Notes: generated from the sequence alone by a model not told the origin. A stretch of DNA of 64,000 nucleotides from Halalkalibacillus sediminis (GCF_002844535.1 NZ_PJNH01000001.1:248001-312000); one strand, 5' to 3'. Shown: positions 26,185-35,177, counted from the stretch's first letter. A program made the numbers and translations.

Positions 26185-28152
26185 GTGTTGAAGGTCAAGA
26201 ATGACTTAGATTTACCGATTCATGATTGGTTATTACAAAATTCTTCAGATGCCATTATATTTGTGGATAAAGCTGGAAAGATCGCAGCGGCCAACCGTTC
26301 AGCAGCTACGCTATTGAATTTTGACTTAGAGCCAGAAATTAATATTGATGATTATCTTGATTTTGAAGTGTTAATGAAGCCTAATAACAAAGAAATAATG
26401 ATTCGGACGAACAAAAAACCAGAAAAACTTGTTCTGATGAGGAGTATACAGATTGATGACCATGTATGTGTGATGTTGCGTGAAGGTGGATTGAAAGCCT
26501 CCAAAGAATCTATGGCTTATTCTTTAAACCAGATGGTCAATGGACCTTACGAGGGCATCATTCTTCATGACAAAGGAAAAATCATTGATTGCGATCATGC
26601 TTTTGCAAGTATGCTAGGATATGATCGGTTTGACTTGATCGGTAATAGTATTTTCGAATTGGTGCATCATGAGGATCAAGAAAAGTTAGCTTATAATATT
26701 AAGATAAGTCATGAATCACCTTACCCATTAAGAGGGCTTAAGATTGATGGTACAGTGATTTATGTGGAAATATTACCTGAAGAGTTTCATCAAAATGATC
26801 AAAACCTACGCATGGCTATTGTTAGAAATGTAACCGAGAGAGTAGAGAATGAGAAGCAAATTGAATTCATGGCTTATTATGATGAATTGACAGATTTACC
26901 TAATCGAAATTATTTTCAGAAGGTTCTTCAAGACGAAATCCACTCCATGAACAAAGATAATCGAAAACTTGCAGTGCACTTCGTTGATTTGGATTATTTC
27001 AAACATATAAATGACACGTTAGGCTACCAATTCGGTGACAAGTTACTGAAATCTTGTGCAGATCGGTTAAAAAAGTTTTTGGAAGAAGACGTTTTCCTTG
27101 CAAGGATGACAAGTGATGAATTTCTCATTCTTCAAAGAAACATAAGTACCGATGATGAAGCTAAAAAATTTGCAAAACAAGTTATTGATCTGTTCAAGCA
27201 ACCGCTTGATGTAGACGGCTATGAAATTTATACATCGGTCAGCGTGGGAATAAGTATTTATCCCGATTTAGCACAAGGAGCTCACGAACTTATTAAACAG
27301 GCTGATTCAGCGATGTATGTGATTAAGGAACATAATCGAAACGATTTTCAGATTTTCGAGAGCTCTTTAACCGAGGGATTTAAAGAGCGTCTAACGTTAG
27401 AGACTGAACTACATAAAGCTATTCAGGATAATGATTTTGAATTATATTATCAACCTCAAATTGATATCAAGACAAATCAAGTAATCGGATTAGAAGCGTT
27501 ATGTCGGTGGAATCATTTAGAAAAAGGTTTCATTTCTCCTTCAGAATTCATTCCGTTAGCTGAGAAAACTGGTTTAATTGTGCAAATTGGAGACTGGGTA
27601 ATCCGTGAAGCTTGTAGGCAAAATAAAGCTTGGCAAAAAGAAGGGCTTCCAAAAGTTAAAGTTAGTGTAAACCTCTCTGCTAAACAGTTTCTGCAGAAAG
27701 ATTTAGTTGAAAAAATTAAGTTGGTATTAGAGGAAACACAGCTTGACCCGGAATATCTAGAATTAGAAATTACTGAAAGTATGGCGATGACTAATGAAAA
27801 ATTCATCATTGAAACTTTAAAAGGCTTCCAAAGTTTAGGTGTTAAAGTTGCATTAGATGATTTTGGTACAGGCTATTCTTCATTGAAATATTTGAGTCAG
27901 TTTCCTCTGAGTAAAATTAAAATTGATCGTTTGTTCATCATGAATCAATCAGAACAAAACAAAGCGATCGTAAAGACGATCATCCACTTATCACACGCAC
28001 TTAACCTGAGAGTTATTGCTGAAGGTGTTGAAAAAGAGGAAGACGTGAATTTTATTACAGCAGAAAATTGTGATGAAATGCAAGGCTTTTATTTTAGCAA
28101 AGCGATTCCCGACAACCAGGTCAAGAAATTATTGTTCTTATATAATAGCTAA
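26185..28152 (+). CDS. PAS-PAS-GGDEF(degenerate)-EAL protein
   Basis: Soluble cyclic-di-GMP signalling protein of 655 residues, GTG start with AGGGGGA 6 nt upstream. Two PAS domains (about 10-100 and 115-225) lead into a GGDEF domain (about 230-390) whose active-site motif reads MTSDEF (about 306-311), so cyclase activity is probably lost and the domain may serve as a GTP sensor. The EAL domain (about 400-645) keeps EAL in GLEALCRW and [10 protein letters not shown], with the [15 protein letters not shown] end, and is likely an active phosphodiesterase. No membrane segment. It may be co-transcribed with ktrB. Confidence 0.88.
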   Translation: MLKVKNDLDLPIHDWLLQNSSDAIIFVDKAGKIAAANRSAATLLNFDLEPEINIDDYLDFEVLMKPNNKEIMIRTNKKPEKLVLMRSIQIDDHVCVMLREGGLKASKESMAYSLNQMVNGPYEGIILHDKGKIIDCDHAFASMLGYDRFDLIGNSIFELVHHEDQEKLAYNIKISHESPYPLRGLKIDGTVIYVEILPEEFHQNDQNLRMAIVRNVTERVENEKQIEFMAYYDELTDLPNRNYFQKVLQDEIHSMNKDNRKLAVHFVDLDYFKHINDTLGYQFGDKLLKSCADRLKKFLEEDVFLARMTSDEFLILQRNISTDDEAKKFAKQVIDLFKQPLDVDGYEIYTSVSVGISIYPDLAQGAHELIKQADSAMYVIKEHNRNDFQIFESSLTEGFKERLTLETELHKAIQDNDFELYYQPQIDIKTNQVIGLEALCRWNHLEKGFISPSEFIPLAEKTGLIVQIGDWVIREACRQNKAWQKEGLPKVKVSVNLSAKQFLQKDLVEKIKLVLEETQLDPEYLELEITESMAMTNEKFIIETLKGFQSLGVKVALDDFGTGYSSLKYLSQFPLSKIKIDRLFIMNQSEQNKAIVKTIIHLSHALNLRVIAEGVEKEEDVNFITAENCDEMQGFYFSKAIPDNQVKKLLFLYNS

Positions 28153-28155
28153 CAT

Positions 28156-28190
28156 AAAAAGACAGTGCTTAAGTAAGCACTGTCTTTTTA
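28156..28190. terminator. Terminator after PAS/GGDEF/EAL gene
   Basis: AAAAAGACAGTGCTT pairs perfectly with AAGCACTGTCTTTTT. It also lies downstream of the minus-strand YjcZ-like gene. Confidence 0.88.
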
Positions 28191-28216
28191 TTTCTATATA
28201 CGAGTTCCGAACAGTT

Positions 28217-28315
28217 TTAACAATATATTGCTGCACCTACAATCACCAGTAAAATGAAAAGAACAACAATTAATACGAAACTGTTACCGTAACCTTTATT
28301 ATCACAGCCGTACAT
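28217..28315 (-). CDS. YjcZ-family small sporulation-associated protein
   Basis: A 32-residue reading frame with TGGAGGTG upstream of its ATG. The sequence MYGCDNKGYGNSFVLIVVLF followed by ILLVIVGAAIYC has the Gly/Tyr-rich start and single hydrophobic helix typical of the YjcZ family, which is abundant in Bacillaceae and annotated as sporulation-related. Two Cys residues flank the helix. A role in spores is family knowledge, not shown here. Confidence 0.82.
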   Translation of the reverse strand: MYGCDNKGYGNSFVLIVVLFILLVIVGAAIYC

Positions 28316-28376
28316 AACTTAACACCTCCATTACCCCTTTTATTTTTATATCTATGCATAGGGATATAACTGGGTA

Positions 28377-28420
28377 AGGATAGTCACCTATATATGCGTA
28401 AAAAAATAGGTGATTATCCT
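28377..28420. repeat. Inverted repeat upstream of YjcZ-like gene
   Basis: AGGATAGTCACCTA (28377-28390) and TAGGTGATTATCCT (28407-28420) match at 13 of 14 positions across a 16-bp AT-rich centre. There is no T tract of terminator type. It could be a regulatory dyad for the minus-strand gene at 28315. Confidence 0.55.
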
Positions 28421-28461
28421 AAGTGTCCAATTTAATGAAAAAGAGGGTTCGATTTATCGGC

Positions 28462-28494
28462 AAAAAAACAGGCATGCAAAGGTGCATCCCTGTT
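28462..28494 (-). terminator. Terminator of the HtrA-like protease unit
   Basis: Read on the minus strand, AACAGG..GATGCA pairs with TGCATG..CCTGTT, followed by seven T. Confidence 0.8.
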
Positions 28495-28501
28495 CCTCAA
28501 T

Positions 28502-29689
28502 TTATTCTTCTTCTTCATCTGTCTGATGTTCAGTTTTGGACAAGAGTTCTCTATCTAGAGAGAGTATTTTCAGTTGATCATTCTCGTATCCAATCACATA
28601 ATCAGTCTTGTAGTGGTGAGTTTCATATGATTCAGTATTTTTTCTGATTTCATGATCTGAATAAACAATTACTTTAGCACGATCGTTTTCAATAATCTCA
28701 ATCTCTCTTTCGGAAACATTGATATCAATTGAATTTACAACTACTTCTCTAAATTGTTCGTAGGAATTCTTTGTTTGTTCCTCACTTCCAAGCAATGAAT
28801 AAGCAGTAAAGTAATCTCTAAGGTTCAATGTTTCGTAAAAATAGTTGATGATATATGAAGCGTCTTCTTCTAATTTTTCAGGACTGATATCTTGGTCTAC
28901 TGTAGGGTCCCCATTATAATCTAATTCGTCTTCATTATCTGCTTTCTCAGACCACATATGAACCTGTTCGTAAATTTGAGGAATGGGAAGGCTGAAACCT
29001 ATTGTCCCCTCAGTAGTGGCAGCTGAGTTAATGGCTATAACTTGGCCGGTATCTCTATGAATAAGTGGCCCACCACTATTTCCTTGCGAGATATTAGCGG
29101 ATATTTGATATAAGTTATTGTATTCATAATTATCTACCGTAAAGCTTCTATTTTTTCCTGAAATAATCCCTCTAGTAACAGTGTTTTGAAAACCATGTGG
29201 ACTACCGATGGCAATGATTTCATCGCCAATATTGGGCTCAAAAGTATCATCCATTTCCATGGGGTTTTTATTAGCTAACTGCGGCACCCTTATTACTGCC
29301 ACATCCTCTTGATTTCCAATTCCAATTACTGCAGCAGGATATGTCTGTGCCTCTGAAGTCTTAACGAAAATTTCATCAGCATCTTTAACTACATGAGCAT
29401 TAGTGATGATATCTCCTTTTTCATTATAGATGAAGCCCGATCCTTCATTTTTACCGAAAGAGCCATGGGATTCGATTTGCACTACGTATTTCTGTGACTC
29501 ATGAATGATTGACTGGAAATCTTGCTGATTATCGACTTGGTCATCCTGAACGACTTCCACAATCGATTGATCACTTCCGATGGCCTCTTCACGCGAATCA
29601 TTATAGAAATAAAAAAGTCCTGAAATGGATAATAATATTATCAGTGCTGAAATAGTGAGCGGCAGTATCATTCTTTTTTTGCGGTTCAT
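28502..29689 (-). CDS. Membrane-anchored trypsin-like (S1C/HtrA-type) protease lacking PDZ
   Basis: Serine protease of 395 residues facing outside the membrane. The ATG at 29689 follows AGAGGTG and lies 11 bp after the zinc-ribbon gene. Order: helix at about 8-26, acidic linker, protease domain (about 60-255) with an intact triad in NAHVVKDAD, EDVAVIRV and QGNSGGPLI, then, instead of PDZ, a C-terminal domain (about 285-385) starting YIINYFYETLNLRDYFTAYSLL that resembles an NTF2-like fold, and an Asp/Glu tail. Quality control of exported protein is inferred. Confidence 0.85.
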   Translation of the reverse strand: MNRKKRMILPLTISALIILLSISGLFYFYNDSREEAIGSDQSIVEVVQDDQVDNQQDFQSIIHESQKYVVQIESHGSFGKNEGSGFIYNEKGDIITNAHVVKDADEIFVKTSEAQTYPAAVIGIGNQEDVAVIRVPQLANKNPMEMDDTFEPNIGDEIIAIGSPHGFQNTVTRGIISGKNRSFTVDNYEYNNLYQISANISQGNSGGPLIHRDTGQVIAINSAATTEGTIGFSLPIPQIYEQVHMWSEKADNEDELDYNGDPTVDQDISPEKLEEDASYIINYFYETLNLRDYFTAYSLLGSEEQTKNSYEQFREVVVNSIDINVSEREIEIIENDRAKVIVYSDHEIRKNTESYETHHYKTDYVIGYENDQLKILSLDRELLSKTEHQTDEEEE

Positions 29690-29700
29690 GTTGTTCACCT

Positions 29701-30861
29701 CTACTGGTTTTCTAAGAACCAAGAAATTTTATTGATTTCAACGGTAACTTCTTCAGTAACATCGTAATGAGTATACTCAAAGGTTCCTGTTTCTTCTGGA
29801 AATAAATCTTCAGGGACTACAATTGTTTGGTTTTCAAGGACAACTTCATCATCCTCATTGAGTAAGTTATATTCGACTGAGACGGAATAGATAGGCACCG
29901 TCGCGATACTTTTTACTTTACCTTTAACAACTACATCTCCAAATTCATCAGGATCAACTTCTATGTTGACCAATTCTATCGCATCATTTGCGTTTTGCTC
30001 TTGTTCTAGTTCAAATTGAGAAAGTGCTTGTTCTGTACGTTGCCGTTGATTATTTTCGAAAGCTAATTTTTGTGATTCTATCGTACTTTTTAAACTACTA
30101 AGCCTTTCATTTTCAGGAACATACCTTAAGCCATCATCGACAATGGCTAATGCTTCTGTAAATTGGTTCTCCTGTAAGCTCTCACTTGCATTAGTGAAAG
30201 TATAGTTCACAATACGTTCTTTCATAGTAGAAGCGAGTTCAGTAGCTTTATCGGTTTCGATTGATTCGACTTGCCATAGAAGCATTTTTAATTCATCAAT
30301 TGAAGGTCCCTGAGCTAAACGGCTTTCAATCTGAAGGGTTTTGACTTGCTCTCGTTTTTTTACAATTTCAGATAATAAGTAATTGATGACTTCACCATTG
30401 TATGGGCTTAACCTTTCTTCAGCTTCTTTTGTTAAGTTAAGTGCCTGCTGGTAAGCTTCCTCTTCAACTAATGAATCGATCGATTGTATCTGTTCATGTA
30501 CTTCAATTGCTACACTCATGAATTTGGACCCTTGTTCAGCAGCATTGTTATTTGGATGGTACTGCAAAGCCAGCTCAAACTGTTCTTTGGCTTGGCTAAA
30601 TTGTCCATCGAGTGCATATTCAGTACCTTCTTCATATGCTGCCCTAGCTTGGTCTTTAGTATATTCAAGATAAAAGTGCAGACCAATCCCTAATAGCAAT
30701 ACTAGGACTACTGATAATAGGGGAGCTAGCCACCATTTATTAAAGCCTTTATGTTCGTGTTGGGTTCGTTCTTCAATGTTCATTGGAAGTTGTGAACCAC
30801 AAATCACACAGTATTTTTCGTTTTCTAGAGATTTCGCCCCACATTGAGGACAGTATGTCAT
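29701..30861 (-). CDS. Zinc-ribbon, single-pass, TPR-like membrane protein
   Basis: Protein of 386 residues. ATG 30861 follows AAGGTGATC. Order: N-terminal cytoplasmic zinc ribbon (YCPQCGAKSLENEKYCVICG), basic linker, one membrane helix (about 42-64), an extracytoplasmic helical region with TPR-like repeats (AYEEGTEYALDGQFSQAKEQ, and again near EALAIVDDGLRYVPENERLS), and a beta-rich C-terminal domain like FxLYD. It has no catalytic residues and is probably a scaffold. It is the first gene of a two-gene operon with the HtrA-like protease, so a shared envelope role is likely. Confidence 0.72.
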   Translation of the reverse strand: MTYCPQCGAKSLENEKYCVICGSQLPMNIEERTQHEHKGFNKWWLAPLLSVVLVLLLGIGLHFYLEYTKDQARAAYEEGTEYALDGQFSQAKEQFELALQYHPNNNAAEQGSKFMSVAIEVHEQIQSIDSLVEEEAYQQALNLTKEAEERLSPYNGEVINYLLSEIVKKREQVKTLQIESRLAQGPSIDELKMLLWQVESIETDKATELASTMKERIVNYTFTNASESLQENQFTEALAIVDDGLRYVPENERLSSLKSTIESQKLAFENNQRQRTEQALSQFELEQEQNANDAIELVNIEVDPDEFGDVVVKGKVKSIATVPIYSVSVEYNLLNEDDEVVLENQTIVVPEDLFPEETGTFEYTHYDVTEEVTVEINKISWFLENQ

Positions 30862-31127
30862 ATGGATCACCTTGTTTGTATTATCTATCAATCTATGTAT
30901 GAAAATTTTAACATATATATCATGATAAATTTAATAATAAATGACTATTTTAGAGCATTATGTAGAAATCCTTATATATTCTTATTTTTTTGTTGGAATA
31001 TGTAGATATTTGTACCTATATTCAATCGAATAAGAATTGAAGTTCAAAAATGTTTTCGAAACAATATATCTTTTGAAGAAATTTTGGTAAACTAAAATTA
31101 GTAAAGCAATGAATTAGGAGGTGCCGT

Positions 31128-31214
31128 ATGTTTGAAACATTATTTGGCGTGCTGGTTTTAGGAATGTTAGTAGCATTTATAGGTTATTGTGTTTTTGATA
31201 ATGCACGACACTAA
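31128..31214 (+). CDS. Small single-helix membrane peptide, 28 residues
   Basis: Very short reading frame with a near-perfect ribosome site (TTAGGAGGTG, 5 nt before ATG) and a terminator 67 bp downstream. The product starts MFETLFGVLVLGMLVAFIGY and ends VFDNARH: one hydrophobic helix with a charged tail. No family was recognised. The preceding 230 bp are AT-rich, hold the divergent promoters for this gene and the zinc-ribbon operon, and show nothing else. Confidence 0.6.
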   Translation: MFETLFGVLVLGMLVAFIGYCVFDNARH

Positions 31215-31280
31215 TCAAAATTGTTAGTTTTTAATTATTCTCGAAATAAAAAGCAACACCTATAGTTTTGACGAATCAGA

Positions 31281-31316
31281 AGTGTGAAATGTTTCAACGT
31301 TTCACACTTTTTTTTA
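31281..31316 (+). terminator. Terminator after the 28-residue peptide gene
   Basis: AGTGTGAAA pairs with TTTCACACT with a short loop, then eight T. Confidence 0.88.
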
Positions 31317-31353
31317 TTTTCTTCGATTATGAAATTGAAAAGGGGGTGAGAAC

Positions 31354-31575
31354 ATGGCGAACGAAGTAAAGTTAAGCACTCAACTTCAACTGGTTTTCGA
31401 AACAGGAGTGGATGGAGATGGTAATCCGATTCATAAAAAGAAAAATTTCAACACTGTAAAGCCTGAAGCAAGTTCGGATGCTCTATTAGCAGTAACAACC
31501 CAGTTGGTGGGTCTACAAGAGTTTCCTTTGGATCGTATTATCCGAAATGATTCATACGGGATTACACAAGCCTAG
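31354..31575 (+). CDS. DUF1659 family protein
   Basis: Small soluble protein of 73 residues matching the DUF1659 pattern: QLQLVFETGVDGDGNPIHKK, then KNFNTVKPEASSDALLAV and a final TQLVGLQEFPLDRIIRND. No function is known. GAAAAGGGGGTG lies before the ATG. It is first of a three-gene cluster with DUF2922 and YvrJ, an arrangement seen repeatedly in Bacillaceae. Confidence 0.82.
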   Translation: MANEVKLSTQLQLVFETGVDGDGNPIHKKKNFNTVKPEASSDALLAVTTQLVGLQEFPLDRIIRNDSYGITQA

Positions 31576-31607
31576 TGATTTTTTAAAAATGGGAAGGGGG
31601 GAGCAAG

Positions 31608-31826
31608 ATGTCTAGAAAGCTCGAATTAAAATTCAAGAATACTGAGGGTAGAATTGTCACCGTGTCACTTGATCAACCTAGTGAGCCTGTAGATCCTGTT
31701 GCGATCAAGCAGGCGATGGATGAGATCATCACTTATGATGTATTCGAATCAACTGGCGGTAGTTATGCAGAAGTTGCAAGTGCACGTATCGTCGATCATC
31801 AAGTAGAAGAAATAGAGCTAGTTTAA
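31608..31826 (+). CDS. DUF2922 family protein
   Basis: Protein of 72 residues with the family's KLELKFKNTEGRIVTVSLDQ start and PVDPVAIKQAMDEIITYDVF centre. No function is known. AAGGGGGGAGC precedes the ATG. It lies 32 bp after the DUF1659 gene and is certainly in the same operon. Confidence 0.82.
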   Translation: MSRKLELKFKNTEGRIVTVSLDQPSEPVDPVAIKQAMDEIITYDVFESTGGSYAEVASARIVDHQVEEIELV

Positions 31827-31933
31827 AAATAGAGAAGAGTGGTCTTCATTATGAATGACCACTCTTTTTGAATTTACCTGGAATAATGGGTATGTTGGTA
31901 AAGATGAGGACCAAAGTTAAAGGAGGAAGGGCA

Positions 31934-32071
31934 ATGGAGCAATGGGTATCCTGGATTCCAGAAGTCGGTTTCCCGATTTTAGTGACGTTTTATTTATTAC
32001 ACCGAATCGAATCTCGACTTGAAGAATTGAATGAATCCATTTTAACGATTCCAAAACATATGAATATGTAA
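31934..32071 (+). CDS. YvrJ family protein
   Basis: Small membrane-associated protein of 45 residues. ATG 31934 is chosen for AAAGGAGGAAGG upstream; the longer frame from 31868 has no site. The sequence MEQWVSWIPEVGFPILVTFY and then HRIESRLEELNESI is the usual YvrJ pattern (one short helix and an amphipathic tail). It closes the DUF1659/DUF2922/YvrJ cluster. The role is unknown. Confidence 0.8.
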   Translation: MEQWVSWIPEVGFPILVTFYLLHRIESRLEELNESILTIPKHMNM

Positions 32072-32111
32072 TAAAAGAAGCGTATGAGTCATTTTATACA
32101 CTTTATCTGAA

Positions 32112-32164
32112 TAAAAAAAACTGCGCCTACAATGATTAAATGGTTTAGTCATTGAGGTGCAGTT
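32112..32164 (-). terminator. Terminator of lepB
   Basis: On the minus strand AACTGC..CCT..AATGA pairs with TCATT..AGG..GCAGTT, followed by eight T. Confidence 0.75.
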
Positions 32165-32180
32165 AAATACAGCAAGTATT

Positions 32181-32690
32181 TTATCTGGTCAAGGAGATTT
32201 CGTCGAATGGAAAAATAATGACTTCAGAACGTCCGATAATATCGTCTTCTTCAATGAGGCCTAGCCCATTACGACTGTCTTTACTAATTGAACGATTATC
32301 TCCCATTACAAAATATTTACCTTCAGGAACGGTAATTGGATCGAAGTTTCCGGTTCCTTCCTTTTGTTCTTCTGATAGATAAACTTCCTCAATAGGCTCT
32401 CCGTTAATATGAAGTACATAGTCCTTTACTTCAATCGTATCATTTGGAAGTCCTATTACTCGTTTCACATAATTTTTATTCGGGTGTTGTATAATAACGA
32501 TTTCACCTCTAGCAGGTTCATCCAGAAGGTATATCGCTTTATTGAAGATGACCCTTTCTCCATTGTGAAGAGTAGGATCCATACTTGTCCCTTCCACTAC
32601 TGATGTTGCAAATACAAAGCTTCTTAAAACAAATGCAAGGAGTAATGCAATGACGATAGCTTTACTCCATTCCCATATTTCTTTTTTCAA
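32181..32690 (-). CDS. lepB: Type I signal peptidase
   Basis: Membrane-anchored serine/lysine peptidase of 169 residues that removes Sec signal peptides; a B. subtilis SipT/SipS counterpart. TTG start preceded by GGAAAGGAAGAG. One N-terminal helix (about 10-28), catalytic Ser36 in GTSMDPTL, general-base Lys76 in NYVKRVIGLPNDT and the late GDNRSISKDSRNGLG box are all present. Monocistronic with its own terminator. Confidence 0.93.
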   Translation of the reverse strand: MKKEIWEWSKAIVIALLLAFVLRSFVFATSVVEGTSMDPTLHNGERVIFNKAIYLLDEPARGEIVIIQHPNKNYVKRVIGLPNDTIEVKDYVLHINGEPIEEVYLSEEQKEGTGNFDPITVPEGKYFVMGDNRSISKDSRNGLGLIEEDDIIGRSEVIIFPFDEISLTR

Positions 32691-32947
32691 CGGGCTCTTC
32701 CTTTCCGTGTCTCACTATCTCTATCCTAACATAAATATTATTTTATGAGATTAAGTTTTATTTTCAGGTTTATTAAAAATAGAACGGGGTATAAAAGGAC
32801 TATATTTAAACATGTGATTAGAATTGCATCAAAATTTTTGTTCGGATCAAGCAAAATGTTTTACGAAATCAAAAAAATCTGACATAATGTATAATTAGAT
32901 TTCCATTTTATGATTAATTATAACTTATGTCCCTGGAGGGGAATCCA

Positions 32948-33130
32948 TTGACGCCAAAAAATAAGGAAACATTGCAACAACAAATTGAAGCAGTGCGTAA
33001 ACAAATGATTCTAATTGCAACTGAAAAAGGATATACAAGTCAAGAATCTGTAGAGGTTTCTCAGAAGTTGGATGACTTATTAAATGAATATCAATCGATA
33101 CGAAGAGAAGAGGAAAGTATGTTGTTTTAG
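32948..33130 (+). CDS. Spo0E-family aspartyl-phosphate phosphatase
   Basis: Protein of 60 residues of the Spo0E family, which dephosphorylates Spo0A-P and delays sporulation. TTG 32948 is preferred because CTGGAGGGG lies just before it; the ATG at 32927 has no ribosome site. The signature SQKLDDLLNEY is complete (near residues 37-47), following an IEAVRKQMILIA helix. Members are small two-helix hairpins. Confidence 0.85.
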   Translation: MTPKNKETLQQQIEAVRKQMILIATEKGYTSQESVEVSQKLDDLLNEYQSIRREEESMLF

Positions 33131-33141
33131 CATTCTTTCCT

Positions 33142-34308
33142 TTATTTTTTTATAAGCTCCTTATTTACAAAAGACTCTAATCGATCTAAGCCTTTGGATA
33201 ATGTCTCAATATTATAAGCATAAGATAGTCTGACGTAACCCTCTCCGCAAGAAGAAAAAGCATCTCCTGGCACCAGTGCTAAACCATATTCCTCTAATAA
33301 CTTGACAGCCAAATCAAAAGAGGAGAAGCCTTCCAACTTTAGTTTTGGAAATACATAAAAGGCCCCTTCCGGTTTCACAACTTCGATATTCATTCTTTCC
33401 AACCTACTTAATACGTAATCCCTTCTTTTTCTATACTCATCTCTCATCTCCACAGGATCAGTTTGCCCATTTTTTAGTGCTTCTAATGCTGCGTGTTGAC
33501 TAGTAGATGTCGCACATGAAACATTGTATTGATGTACCTTTAGTATATGTTGTTGGATTGCTGCTGGCGCAAGGACATACCCGATCCGGAATCCCGTCAT
33601 TGAATGAGATTTTGATAACCCTTGGATGATAATGGATTGCCCACGTATTTCCTCAAATGTTCCAATCGACCGATGAGGCACATCGTAGGTCAGTTCACTA
33701 TATATTTCATCAGCGAGGAGGAAAATCGATTTTTCTTTTATAACTTGAACAATACCTTTTAATTCTTCCTCTGTTAAAGTAACTCCGGTAGGATTTGAAG
33801 GGTAAGGTAAGATGACACATTTGGTACGCTCGTTGATTTGTTCTTCTATTAAATCAGCAGTAAATTTAAATCCGTTATTTGTGGTATCTACATGTACAGG
33901 AATTCCCCCGGCCAATCTGATCAATGGTTCATAACCTGGATATACAGGGCTAGGAAGAAGCACTTCATCCCCAGGGTTTAAAATAGTTCTAAGAGTGATA
34001 TCTATCCCCTGCGAGGCGCCAACTGTTACTATTATTTCATCTGAAAAATCATATGAAAGCTGGTATTTCTCCTTCACATAATCTTGTATAGCATTGCGTA
34101 GTTCTGGTAATCCTGCATTTGGTGTATATGTAGTGTGGTTATGGTCGAGCGCAAGTTTAGCAGCGTCTTTTATATGGTTTGGTGTCTTGAAATCAGGTTG
34201 TCCAATAGTAAGAGAAATAATATCTTCTTTTCCTTGGACCAGATTAAAAAACTTTCTGATGCCTGATATTTCAATATTTTTAACTTGTGTATTCAGTAGT
34301 TCTTCCAA
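33142..34308 (-). CDS. patA: N-acetyl-LL-diaminopimelate aminotransferase (PatA-like)
   Basis: Class I/II pyridoxal-phosphate aminotransferase of 388 residues. TTG start after AAAGGCGG. Substrate loop ISLTIGQPDFKTP, NPTG in LPYPSNPTGVTL, ADEIYSELTY and the lysine box GLSKSHSMTGFRIGY are intact. Close resemblance to B. subtilis PatA, and presence of dapH and dapL 5 kb away, point to the aminotransfer step of the acetylase route to diaminopimelate. Dedicated aromatic or aspartate aminotransferase activity remains possible. Confidence 0.85.
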   Translation of the reverse strand: MEELLNTQVKNIEISGIRKFFNLVQGKEDIISLTIGQPDFKTPNHIKDAAKLALDHNHTTYTPNAGLPELRNAIQDYVKEKYQLSYDFSDEIIVTVGASQGIDITLRTILNPGDEVLLPSPVYPGYEPLIRLAGGIPVHVDTTNNGFKFTADLIEEQINERTKCVILPYPSNPTGVTLTEEELKGIVQVIKEKSIFLLADEIYSELTYDVPHRSIGTFEEIRGQSIIIQGLSKSHSMTGFRIGYVLAPAAIQQHILKVHQYNVSCATSTSQHAALEALKNGQTDPVEMRDEYRKRRDYVLSRLERMNIEVVKPEGAFYVFPKLKLEGFSSFDLAVKLLEEYGLALVPGDAFSSCGEGYVRLSYAYNIETLSKGLDRLESFVNKELIKK

Positions 34309-34406
34309 GAATTTTCCGCCTTTCAGATGGTATGTAGGTGACTTCCGGTTTATTTCAACGGTTAAAGTTTCTGTTAATGCTAATAATGGTGAATAGGAGG
34401 GATTTT

Positions 34407-34745
34407 ATGAATTGGCAGCAATTAATCCAAATCTCACAAAAAGATTTCCTTATTTTGTTGATCTTCACTTTTATAGTGGGTTGTACTTTCTTTATTGCCT
34501 TATGGTTAATTAAGGCTCTCCTAAGGGAGAAAATGATTGTATCTCTTGTCTATCTAGTAACAACATTATTAAGTTTTGGTTTATTGCAATTATTCTATTT
34601 GCTTTCTACTAATGAGTTTAATAGTAATTTAAATGTCCTTAGAAACTTATGGATCATTTATGTTGGCATTGGAATCCTGTTAATCCTTCATCGCTTATCA
34701 CAAATTTTATCATACTTCATTAGAAACAAAAATCGATTGAATTGA
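34407..34745 (+). CDS. Three-helix membrane protein of unknown function
   Basis: Not recognised. ATG 34407 follows ATAGGAGGG by 5 nt. 112 residues with about three hydrophobic helices (residues about 13-38, 44-66, 79-98) and a basic C-terminus (FIRNKNRLN), no cysteine or polar signature. It is divergent from patA with only 98 bp between them. The 179 bp after the stop show no gene and no clear terminator. Confidence 0.6.
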   Translation: MNWQQLIQISQKDFLILLIFTFIVGCTFFIALWLIKALLREKMIVSLVYLVTTLLSFGLLQLFYLLSTNEFNSNLNVLRNLWIIYVGIGILLILHRLSQILSYFIRNKNRLN

Positions 34746-34924
34746 GTAGTCACACGCTTTAACATTAATTTTATTATCTATGTACTTAAAGCAACTTTGA
34801 AAGTTGATATCTTCATCTAATTTGCAGCTCTTTTCTTTATAATTATGTAAGACCATAGTAATTATCATCCCTTTTACAATTCATTCATATAGATTAAAAT
34901 ATATGAAAAGGGAGGGGGAGAAAG

Positions 34925-35116
34925 ATGGAGATTATCGGATTGTTTCTATTGTTTGGACTAATTTTAATTTTATTGAACATTTTTACAAGTATTTGGGCTT
35001 ATAGGGACTCGATTAGAAAAGGAAATAGCAAGGAATACGCGATTGTCGTGCTTATCGGAACCTTGTTCTTCCCGGTACTCGGGCTGATCGTATACCTAAT
35101 AATCAGGAATGATTAG
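34925..35116 (+). CDS. Small two-helix membrane protein, PLDc_N-like
   Basis: 63 residues with two helices. The segment IWAYRDSIRKGNSKEYAIVV and the final FFPVLGLIVYLIIRND match the short membrane module found at the N-terminus of cardiolipin synthases (PLDc_N), here as a stand-alone protein. AGGGAGGGGGAGA precedes the ATG. No partner is nearby. Confidence 0.65.
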   Translation: MEIIGLFLLFGLILILLNIFTSIWAYRDSIRKGNSKEYAIVVLIGTLFFPVLGLIVYLIIRND

Positions 35117-35158
35117 AAAAATCCGCTTGGGATCGAATGTCCCTAAGCGGATTTTTAA
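35116..35158. terminator. Bidirectional terminator
   Basis: AAAAATCCGCTTGGGA pairs with TCCCTAAGCGGATTTTT between convergent genes. Confidence 0.9.
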
Positions 35159-35177
35159 CATTAAAAAGAAATATTTT

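Noticed and set aside
32891-32910. TATAAT upstream of the Spo0E-like gene as a promoter
   Set aside because: No acceptable -35 at the right distance and no extended -10; left uncalled.
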